A stretch of DNA of 5,984 nt from an uncultured Oscillospiraceae bacterium (GTDB lineage: Bacteria > Bacillota > Clostridia > Oscillospirales > Oscillospiraceae). Location: NCBI GenBank assembly GCA_900751035.1, contig CAADSF010000007.1, positions 1-5,984 on the forward strand. The letters run 5' to 3'. The notes under the pieces were generated by a model, which saw nothing but the letters and a program-made list of their open reading frames with translations, was not told the DNA's origin and did no database searches. The position numbers were made by a program, and so were the translations under genes. Within the stretch, counting starts at the first letter, position 1, and the number at the start of each line of letters is the position of its first letter. Of this stretch, positions 1 through 5,344 are shown piece by piece.

Positions 1-1
1 G

Positions 2-805
2 GAGGATGAGATCGACGAACGCGTGACCGAGATGCTGGAAATTGTCAGCCTCAAGGGCTTCGAGAACCGCAAGGTGACGAGCCTGTCCGGCGGTCAGCAG
101 CAGCGTGTGGCCATCGCCCGTGCGTTGGTCAACCGTCCGCAGGTGCTGCTGCTCGACGAGCCTCTGGGTGCGCTTGATCTGCGTCTGCGCAAGGATATGC
201 AGAACGAGCTGAAGAATATCCAGCAGCGAATGGGAATTACATTTATATATGTCACGCACGATCAGGAAGAAGCGCTGACCATGTCCGACACCATCGTCGT
301 CATGAACAAGGGCAAGATCCAGCAGATCGGCAGGCCGGAGGATATCTATAACGAGCCGAAGAACGCGTTTGTCGCAGACTTCATCGGCGAATCCAATATT
401 CTCGACGGCGTGATGCTGGAGGATTATGTCGTCAAGTTCTTCGGCCGCAAGTTCCAGTGCGTGGACAAGGGCTTTGCGCCCAATGAGCCGGTCGACGTCG
501 TTATCCGCCCGGAGGACGTGGATATCGTTCCGCCGGAGCAGGGCCACCTGTGCGGCACCGTCACCTCTGTCACCTTCAAGGGCGTCCACTACGACACCAT
601 TGTCGATTTCAAGGGCTTCAAGTGGCTCATTCAGACCACGGATTACTGCCCCGTTGACGCGTACATCGGCATTCGCCTCAATCCTGAGGATATCCATATC
701 ATGCACAAGAGCGAGTATTCCGGCCTCTACGGTGACTACTCCTCCTACAGCGCGGAATATGACGAGATTGCCGACGCCTCGGAGGAAGAAGCCGATGAAG
801 AATAA
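2..805 (+). CDS. potA: Spermidine/putrescine-type ABC transporter ATP-binding protein (5' truncated)
   Basis: This is the ATPase that powers polyamine uptake from the cytoplasmic face of the PotBC permease. The frame is open from the window edge, so the N-terminus and Walker A are missing; 267 residues remain. Visible ABC motifs are the LSGGQ signature (83-97) followed by QQRVAIARAL, Walker B LLLDEP with the D-E pair at 155-160, the D-loop GALD, and the switch histidine in VTHDQEEAL (His codon 257-259). The C-terminal part has RPEDV and similar segments expected of a TOBE-type regulatory domain of the PotA/MalK class. It ends in a Tyr/Ser-rich then very acidic tail (SEEEADEE). The stop overlaps potB by 11 nt. 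PotA identity rests on potBCD downstream; the ATPase alone could serve another TOBE-type importer such as one for iron or sulfate. Confidence 0.93.
   Translation, partial: EDEIDERVTEMLEIVSLKGFENRKVTSLSGGQQQRVAIARALVNRPQVLLLDEPLGALDLRLRKDMQNELKNIQQRMGITFIYVTHDQEEALTMSDTIVVMNKGKIQQIGRPEDIYNEPKNAFVADFIGESNILDGVMLEDYVVKFFGRKFQCVDKGFAPNEPVDVVIRPEDVDIVPPEQGHLCGTVTSVTFKGVHYDTIVDFKGFKWLIQTTDYCPVDAYIGIRLNPEDIHIMHKSEYSGLYGDYSSYSAEYDEIADASEEEADEE
781..785 (+). promoter_or_regulatory. potB ribosome binding site inside potA
   Basis: GGAGG lies 9 nt before the ATG at 795 and fixes that start. It is encoded within the acidic Glu-rich tail of potA, so the GAG/GAA codons also serve as the ribosome site for the next gene. 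Confidence 0.75.
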
Positions 806-1616
806 CAACAAGCTTCTCGCCTGCCCGTATATCCTCTGGATGACCCTGTTCACGATCATCCCGCTGGGCATCGTCGTCTATTACGCGCTGACCGATTCTA
901 TCACCGGTCAGTTTACCCTTGCCAACCTGTCCGGCATGGGCACGTATCTGCCGATTTTCCTGCGCTCGATCTGGCTGAGCCTGTTTGCCTCGCTCATCTG
1001 CCTGCTGATCGGGTATCCGGTTGCGTATTTTATCGCACAGTGCAAGCCGCTCACGCAGCGGTTCCTCGAAATGCTCATTATGCTCCCCATGTGCATGAGC
1101 TTCCTGCTCCGCACGCTGGCGTGGGTCGGGATGCTGGAGGATACCGGCATCATCAACACACTCCTGCAGCGCATCGGCATTTCCCCGCTGCCGCTCATCC
1201 GGACGAACGGCGCTGTCATTCTCGGCATGGTGTATAACTATCTGCCGTACATGATCCTGCCGCTCTACACGGTCATCATGAAGATCGACAACCGGCTCAT
1301 TGAGGCCGCGCTTGACCTCGGCTGCCGCCCGTCGCAGGTGTTTTCCCGCGTGATCCTGCCGCTGTCCGGCCCCGGCATTCTGTCCGGCCTCACGATGGTC
1401 TTCGTTCCGGCCGTTTCCACCTTCTACATTTCGCAGAAGCTGGGTTCCACCGGCACGACCCTCATCGGCGACGTGATCGAGTCCCAGTTCAAGACTGCCT
1501 ATAACCCGAACCTCGGCGCGGCCATGAGTCTGGTGCTGATGATTTTGATCTTTATCTGTGTTGCCGTGATGAACCGCTTCGGCGAGGGCGATGGAGAGGA
1601 GGTCATCAAGGTATGA
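795..1616 (+). CDS. potB: Spermidine/putrescine ABC transporter permease PotB
   Basis: This is a 273-residue inner-membrane permease, one half of the polyamine channel that pairs with PotC. Hydrophobic segments lie at about residues 8-32, 58-82, 91-113, 139-161, 194-212 and 240-260, which fits the six-helix fold of this family. The cytoplasmic EAA loop that docks on the ATPase is clear: EAALDLGCRPSQVF begins at residue 170 (nt 1302), followed by VILPLSGPGI. The ATG at 795 overlaps potA by 11 nt and follows a GGAGG ribosome site; the frame is open further upstream to 426, but those residues are Ser/Arg/Pro-rich and do not resemble a permease. The C-terminus overlaps potC by 4 nt (ATGA). Length is near the family norm. 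The EAA loop and operon order support PotB rather than another type I importer permease. Confidence 0.93.
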   Translation: MKNNNKLLACPYILWMTLFTIIPLGIVVYYALTDSITGQFTLANLSGMGTYLPIFLRSIWLSLFASLICLLIGYPVAYFIAQCKPLTQRFLEMLIMLPMCMSFLLRTLAWVGMLEDTGIINTLLQRIGISPLPLIRTNGAVILGMVYNYLPYMILPLYTVIMKIDNRLIEAALDLGCRPSQVFSRVILPLSGPGILSGLTMVFVPAVSTFYISQKLGSTGTTLIGDVIESQFKTAYNPNLGAAMSLVLMILIFICVAVMNRFGEGDGEEVIKV

Positions 1617-2428
1617 AGCACTTCAACCGCACCGTCACCGTCCTGGTGTTCATCTTCCTCTACATTCCCATGATCGTTCTGGCCGTGGCCTCGTTCAACA
1701 CCGGAACGGACATCGCAAGCTTCAAGGGCTTCACGCTCCGGCAGTACGCCAATCTGTTCCGGGACGGCACGCTCCTGACGCTCCTGCGCAACTCTGTTAT
1801 CATCGCGCTGCTGGCGACCCTCATCTCTACCGTCGTCGGCACAATGGCTGCCGTCGGCATCCACAGCATGAAGGGCAGGCTCCGCTCCGCCGTTATGACC
1901 ATGACGAACATTCCCATGACGAACCCGGATATCGTCACTGGCGTTGCGCTGGCGCTGCTGTTCGCGTTCGCAGGGACGGTTCTGAAGACCAACTCCGTGC
2001 TCGGCTTCTGGACGCTTCTCGTTGCGCATATCACGTTCGATCTTCCCTACGTCATTCTGAACGTCATGCCGAAGCTCCAGCAGATGGACAAGGATCTGGT
2101 CGAGGCCGCGCTGGATCTCGGCTGCACGCCGTTCCAGTCGTTCACCAAGGTCGTCATTCACGAGATCATGCCCGGCATCATTTCCGGCGCTCTCATGGCA
2201 TTCACCATGAGTCTGGACGATTTCGTCATTTCGTATTTTGTCACCGGCTCCAGCTTCATTACGCTCCCGGTCGAAATTTACAACTATACGAAAAAGCCCA
2301 TTCAGCCGAAGATTTACGCGCTGTTTACCCTGATGTTCATCGTGATTCTGGTTCTAATGGTCGTCATGAATCTGCTGCAGGCCAAATCCGAGAAGAACCG
2401 GCAGCAGCCGAGGAGGGCCCGCGCATGA
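1613..2428 (+). CDS. potC: Spermidine/putrescine ABC transporter permease PotC
   Basis: This is the second permease subunit, 271 residues, expected to form the PotB-PotC heterodimer in the membrane. Hydrophobic helices are visible near residues 8-28, 60-83, 106-124, 132-152, 186-208 and 238-258. The EAA loop EAALDLGCTPFQSFTKV starts at residue 164 (nt 2102), followed by the segment IMPGIISGALMAFTMSLDDF, which is characteristic of PotC-type subunits. The start codon lies in an ATGA overlap with the potB stop and is preceded by AGGAGG at 1597-1602, 10 nt upstream and inside potB, so translation is likely coupled. The C-terminus is short and basic (KSEKNRQQPRRARA). The DNA around the two EAA loops of potB and potC is visibly similar, as expected for paralogous subunits. 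Confidence 0.94.
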   Translation: MKHFNRTVTVLVFIFLYIPMIVLAVASFNTGTDIASFKGFTLRQYANLFRDGTLLTLLRNSVIIALLATLISTVVGTMAAVGIHSMKGRLRSAVMTMTNIPMTNPDIVTGVALALLFAFAGTVLKTNSVLGFWTLLVAHITFDLPYVILNVMPKLQQMDKDLVEAALDLGCTPFQSFTKVVIHEIMPGIISGALMAFTMSLDDFVISYFVTGSSFITLPVEIYNYTKKPIQPKIYALFTLMFIVILVLMVVMNLLQAKSEKNRQQPRRARA

Positions 2429-3618
2429 AAAAACGAGTTTTTTCTGTCCTGCTGGCGCTTGTTCTGCTGCTCTGCGCCGTTCCCCTGCCCGTTCACGCCG
2501 CCGCCAATGAGATCACGGTCTACAACTGGGGCCAGTACATCTCTGACGGCACGGACGACAGCCTTGACGTAATTGAAGCGTTTGAACAGGAGACAGGCAT
2601 CAAGGTCAATTACCTGACGTTCGACTCCAACGAGTCCATGTACACCAAGCTCAAGACCGGCGGCACGACGTTCGACATCATCATTCCGTCCGATTATATG
2701 ATCGCCAAGCTTATTTCCGAGGATATGCTGGAGCCGCTGAACTTCGACAATATTCCGAACTACGAGTACATCGACGAAGCCTTCCGCAATCAGGCGTATG
2801 ACCCGGAAAACACCTATTCCGTCCCCTATACCTGGGGCACGGTCGGTCTGATTTACAATAAGAATTATGTTTCGGACGAGGACGCCGAAAGCTGGTCCTG
2901 CCTGTGGAATTCCAAGTATCAGGGCAAGCTTCTGATGTTTGATAACCCGCGCGACGCGTTTGCCATTGCAGAATCCATGCTGGGCTACAGCTTTAACACA
3001 GAGGACGAGCAGGAACTCAAAAACTGCGCTGATCTGCTGGCTACGCAGTCCCCTGTCCTGCAGGGCTACGTCATGGACCAGATCTTTGACCGCATGGAGC
3101 GCGGCGAAGCATGGGCGGCCCCCTATTACGCGGGCGACTACCTGACCATGGTCGAGGAGAATCCCGATCTGGGCTTCAGCCACCCGAAGGAGGGCTTCAA
3201 CATCTTCATCGACGCCATGTGCATCCCGAAGGGCTGCCAGAACAAGGCCGGTGCAGAGGCGTTTATCAACTTTCTCTGCCGCCCGGACATCTCCGCCGCT
3301 AATCTGGATTACATCGGCTATTCTACTCCGGAGACTGCCGCAAAGGATTATCTGGATGAGGAAGTGACGTCCAGCCTTGTCGCCTATCCAGACGACGAGA
3401 CGCTTGCCCGCAGCGAATCGTTTGCTGAGCTCGGCGTGGAAGCCACGCAGACGATGAACGATCTTTGGCTTTCCGTCAAGACCTCGACGTCAAACACGAC
3501 GCTGTACCTGATTCTGACGATTGCAGCCATCGCCGCAGTAATCCTGTTCTTCACGATCTCCGGCATCGTCCGCCGCCGCAAAAAGGCACGCCGCTGCCGC
3601 AAGTGGAAGCAGGCGTAA
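2425..3618 (+). CDS. potD: PotD-like polyamine-binding protein with C-terminal membrane anchor
   Basis: This is the extracellular substrate-binding subunit that delivers polyamine to PotBC; 397 residues against about 350 in E. coli PotD. The start is the ATG of an ATGA overlap with potC, with AGGAGG at 2411-2416, 8 nt upstream. Residues 1-25 are a signal peptide (MKKR, a Leu/Val-rich core, then a VHA-A or AAA-N cleavage site). The only nearby Cys (17) follows LLL, so a lipobox is not supported. The mature domain opens with EITVYNWGQYI and has IIPSDYMIAKL, DNPRDAFAIAESMLGYS and FIDAMCIPKG, followed by INFLCRPD, all matching the PotD/PotF family layout. The extra length is a hydrophobic helix at about 360-382 followed by a strongly basic tail (RRRKKARRCRKWKQA), a C-terminal membrane anchor with the tail in the cytoplasm. 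Several substrate-contact positions differ from E. coli, so the exact substrate is uncertain. Confidence 0.9.
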   Translation: MKKRVFSVLLALVLLLCAVPLPVHAAANEITVYNWGQYISDGTDDSLDVIEAFEQETGIKVNYLTFDSNESMYTKLKTGGTTFDIIIPSDYMIAKLISEDMLEPLNFDNIPNYEYIDEAFRNQAYDPENTYSVPYTWGTVGLIYNKNYVSDEDAESWSCLWNSKYQGKLLMFDNPRDAFAIAESMLGYSFNTEDEQELKNCADLLATQSPVLQGYVMDQIFDRMERGEAWAAPYYAGDYLTMVEENPDLGFSHPKEGFNIFIDAMCIPKGCQNKAGAEAFINFLCRPDISAANLDYIGYSTPETAAKDYLDEEVTSSLVAYPDDETLARSESFAELGVEATQTMNDLWLSVKTSTSNTTLYLILTIAAIAAVILFFTISGIVRRRKKARRCRKWKQA

Positions 3619-3625
3619 AAATATT

Positions 3626-3657
3626 TTGGCCAGCAGCTAACGCTGCTGGCCATTTCT
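3626..3657. terminator. Shared bidirectional intrinsic terminator
   Basis: A perfect inverted repeat, TGGCCAGCAGC (3627-3637) and GCTGCTGGCCA (3642-3652), forms an 11-bp stem with a 4-nt TAAC loop in the 53-nt gap between the convergent potD and membrane-protein genes. On the + strand it is followed by TTTCT, a weak T-run. On the - strand it is followed by AAAATATTTTT, so it can plausibly stop transcription from both sides. Confidence 0.8.
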
Positions 3658-3671
3658 GCTGTAATCTGTTT

Positions 3672-4844
3672 TTACGGTTCCGTCCGCAGCTTGACGTCGC
3701 CGGAGACGGTTTCAGCGTTGATGGTGCAGAGCTTGTCGCCGCCGGAGATAAAGCCGTCGGTGTCACGGTCACCGCTGACGGTGCTGAGATCCAGCGTATA
3801 CCGGCAGCTGCCCTCCGGCAGCGTGAGGCACAGATCGCCGCTGACGCTGTTGAAGCTGACCTCATCCGGGGCTGCGGTGCAGCTGATGCGCGCTTCCCCG
3901 GAAACGGTCTCACAGTCAATATCGCTGCCGTCCGCCGGGAGCGCAGTCAGGGAGATATCCCCGCTGACGGTGCTGAATGCAAAGCTCTTTGCTGAAAGCC
4001 CCGGACCTGTGATATTGCCGCTTGTGGTGGTGATGGTGAGCTTGTTCACGATGCCGCCCATCGGCTCCACATTCGCTGAGACTGTCTCGACTGTAATGCT
4101 GTCCAGCATCAGCGTCTCCGGCAGGAAGACAGTCAGCGCCTTTCTCGGAAGATCTATGCTGCCGAAAAGCTTTGATTTGCACGGCTGGATGATGAGCTTT
4201 CCGTTACTGACCCTGTAGCGCATCCGGTAATCCTCGTTGCTGCCGGTGTAATCCTCCTGAAACGTCACGCCGTCTGCGTCCGATTCGACCAGATATACAT
4301 CGCCGGTCAGCCAATGGATTTCAATTTCTGTGATATCCGTCAGCAGCTCGGAGGCAGCGGCTGACTGCTCCTCGCTGCCGAAGCCGGAGCGGCCGAGCGT
4401 TTCATAGCTGTTTGCGTTGTCATAGATATAGCGTCCTTCCGCGTACAGTATACCGCCGACTGCCCGGCCCGCAAAGCTCAGCGCCAGAATTACCACGACC
4501 ACACCTGCGCAGATGAGCGCAATGGCCCAGCCGGGGAGTCTTTTCTTTTTGCCGGACTGCGGCGCTTGCGGTGCAGTGAACACAGCGTCCGGTGTAGACG
4601 GCGCGGGAAAGTCCCGCTTTTTCGGCATTTCCGCTTCTGGTTTATGCTCGTACAGCTCCGACACGTCGCCGATGCCGCCGACGGCCTCGTCATATGCCTC
4701 CTGCTCCGATTTACCGGCGGCGAGCAGATCGTCATACCGGTCGAGCGTATGCTGCAAAATCTCCTGCTGCACCTCCGCGTTGCGGATAGTCAGTGCAGCA
4801 TCGGAAAAAAGTTTATCTACATAGACCCTGATCTTCTCTCTCAT
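3672..4844 (-). CDS. DUF1700/HAAS-like and DUF4097-like single-pass membrane protein
   Basis: This 390-residue protein is co-transcribed with the PadR regulator; its biochemical role is unknown. Residues 1-66 are charged and helical, with RYDDLLAAGKSEQEAYDEAV and GGIGDVSELYE, the pattern of the DUF1700/HAAS N-terminal domain often found beside PadR genes. A Pro/Ala/Lys-rich linker (67-103) leads to one membrane helix (about 104-126). Residues from about 170 to the end form a beta-rich domain with seven TVSGD-like repeats, typical of DUF4097 putative adhesin-like domains that likely fold as a beta solenoid. By the positive-inside rule (KKKR before the helix) the HAAS part is cytoplasmic and the repeats are outside. 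The ATG at 4844 overlaps the padR stop (ATGA) and has GGAGGG at 4851-4856; an in-frame ATG at 4892 would lie inside padR and lacks this support. It may convey an envelope signal to the regulator, but that is inference. Confidence 0.88.
   Translation of the reverse strand: MREKIRVYVDKLFSDAALTIRNAEVQQEILQHTLDRYDDLLAAGKSEQEAYDEAVGGIGDVSELYEHKPEAEMPKKRDFPAPSTPDAVFTAPQAPQSGKKKRLPGWAIALICAGVVVVILALSFAGRAVGGILYAEGRYIYDNANSYETLGRSGFGSEEQSAAASELLTDITEIEIHWLTGDVYLVESDADGVTFQEDYTGSNEDYRMRYRVSNGKLIIQPCKSKLFGSIDLPRKALTVFLPETLMLDSITVETVSANVEPMGGIVNKLTITTTSGNITGPGLSAKSFAFSTVSGDISLTALPADGSDIDCETVSGEARISCTAAPDEVSFNSVSGDLCLTLPEGSCRYTLDLSTVSGDRDTDGFISGGDKLCTINAETVSGDVKLRTEP
3696..4085 (-). repeat. Seven TVSGD-type protein repeats within the DUF4097-like domain
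   Basis: The encoded repeats start at residues 254 (TVSAN), 273 (TTSGN), 292 (TVSGD), 313 (TVSGE), 333 (SVSGD), 355 (TVSGD) and 379 (TVSGD). Spacing is 19, 19, 21, 20, 22 and 24 residues, the period expected for one coil of a beta solenoid. Sequence between the motifs has diverged, so this is an old protein repeat and not a recent DNA duplication. Confidence 0.8.
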
Positions 4845-5173
4845 GCTTCTCCCTCCAATAATGCGTTCAGAATGCGTACGCTTGCGTCCCATTCTGCCCG
4901 TGCCTGCCGGTAAGCCTCCCGGCCTTTTTCTGTGATTCTGTAATACTTTCGTCTGGCTCCGACCGCTTCGTCTCCCCAGTAGGAGGTAATGTACCCGCTG
5001 TCCTCCAGCCGCCGGAAGGCGGTATAGAGCGTGGCCTCCTTCAGGATGAATTCGCCGCCGGAGCAGCTTTCAATGTGTTTGTTGATCTCATAGCCGTAGC
5101 TGTCGCGGCGCAGAAGCTGCGCCAGGATCACCGCGTCCGTATGGCCGCGAATCACGTCTGCCCGAATGGACAC
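4841..5173 (-). CDS. PadR-family transcriptional regulator (short form)
   Basis: This 110-residue DNA-binding protein probably represses its own operon. The N-terminus SIRADVIRGHTDAVILAQLL and SYGYEINKHI are characteristic of PadR winged helix-turn-helix proteins. The recognition region is EFILKEATLYTAFRRLEDSGYI (about 41-62), and the wing is YWGDEAVGARRKYYRITEKG (about 65-84). A single short C-terminal helix (85-106) makes it the short subfamily, expected to dimerise through that helix. The start is GTG at 5173, fixed by GGAGGT at 5180-5185 with 6 nt spacing; the nearby ATG at 5175-5173 is out of frame. The stop overlaps the downstream membrane-protein start by 4 nt. The effector is unknown. 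PadR relatives respond to phenolic acids, drugs or cell-envelope stress, and the membrane-protein partner favours the last by inference. Confidence 0.92.
   Translation of the reverse strand: MSIRADVIRGHTDAVILAQLLRRDSYGYEINKHIESCSGGEFILKEATLYTAFRRLEDSGYITSYWGDEAVGARRKYYRITEKGREAYRQARAEWDASVRILNALLEGEA
4851..4856 (-). promoter_or_regulatory. Ribosome binding site of the membrane-protein gene
   Basis: GGAGGG on the minus strand, 6 nt before the ATG at 4844 and inside the end of the padR coding region. It selects the 4844 start over the in-frame ATG at 4892. Confidence 0.75.
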
Positions 5174-5179
5174 ATCTCC

Positions 5180-5185
5180 ACCTCC
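5180..5185 (-). promoter_or_regulatory. Ribosome binding site deciding the padR GTG start
   Basis: GGAGGT on the minus strand, 6 nt upstream of GTG at 5173-5171. It supports the non-ATG start, which also matches the usual N-terminus of the family. Confidence 0.75.
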
Positions 5186-5199
5186 GTTTCTGTGCGGCT

Positions 5200-5228
5200 A
5201 GTATAACACGACATACCTCACCTGTCAA
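5200..5228 (-). promoter_or_regulatory. Sigma-A-type promoter of the padR operon
   Basis: On the minus strand a perfect -35 TTGACA (5228-5223) and a near-perfect -10 TATACT (5205-5200) are separated by 17 nt. Transcription should begin around 5192-5194, giving a leader of only about 20 nt before the GTG start. The strength of the match fits a promoter held down by a repressor. Confidence 0.82.
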
Positions 5229-5233
5229 GGTAT
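5213..5233. promoter_or_regulatory. Candidate PadR operator overlapping the padR -35 box
   Basis: The inverted repeat ATACCT (5213-5218), 9-nt spacer, AGGTAT (5228-5233) has its centre within the padR promoter, and the spacer contains most of the -35 hexamer. PadR proteins bind AT-containing palindromes of this scale at their own promoters, so autorepression is a reasonable inference. Binding has not been shown here. Confidence 0.6.
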
Positions 5234-5288
5234 ATCGTCTGAAAATCTTACATTACAAATTTTCATACGTTGCATGCAGAACCAGCAC

Positions 5289-5317
5289 TTGTCATGCGCG
5301 GCTGCATATGCTATACT
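5289..5317 (+). promoter_or_regulatory. Sigma-A-type promoter of proB
   Basis: TTGTCA (5289-5294) and TATACT (5312-5317) are separated by 17 nt, with a TGn extended -10 (TG at 5309-5310). The predicted start is near 5324, leaving a leader of about 20 nt before the ATG at 5345, too short for a riboswitch or T-box. Confidence 0.75.
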
Positions 5318-5319
5318 TC

Positions 5320-5331
5320 CTTTCATGAAAG
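5320..5331. repeat. 12-bp perfect palindrome in the proB leader
   Basis: CTTTCATGAAAG is self-complementary and sits just after the proB -10 box, over the expected transcription start, and its end touches the ribosome site. It could be an operator or chance; nothing else in the sequence decides between them. Confidence 0.45.
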
Positions 5332-5344
5332 AAGGGACGTCAAT

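Noticed and set aside
426..794. Open frame upstream of and continuous with potB
   Set aside because: The residues are Ser/Arg/Thr/Pro-rich, typical of out-of-frame GC-rich DNA over potA. The permease begins at 795 after GGAGG.
1499..2161. 220-residue antisense frame over potB/potC
   Set aside because: It is rich in Arg, Glu, His and Gln with no domain, and both permeases on the + strand are complete.
1591..2424. Long open frame running into potD in the same frame, which would add 278 residues to its N-terminus
   Set aside because: It lies entirely over potC, is His/Arg/Ala-rich with no recognisable domain, and would bury the potD signal peptide. The ATG at 2425 has its own ribosome site.
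2464..2478. Possible lipobox around Cys17 of PotD
   Set aside because: The residue before Cys is Leu; lipoboxes need Gly, Ala or Ser there. A later AxA site is better.
2314..3183. 289-residue open frame antisense to potC/potD
   Set aside because: It mirrors potD codons on the opposite strand, has no recognisable motif, and no promoter or ribosome site was seen for it.
4845..4892. Longer start (ATG 4892) for the membrane protein
   Set aside because: The extra 16 residues overlap padR, and the 4844 ATG has a strong ribosome site and a family-like N-terminus.
5174..5344. Riboswitch, T-box or small RNA in the divergent intergenic region
   Set aside because: Both predicted leaders are only about 20 nt, and no terminator hairpin or conserved RNA element is visible.
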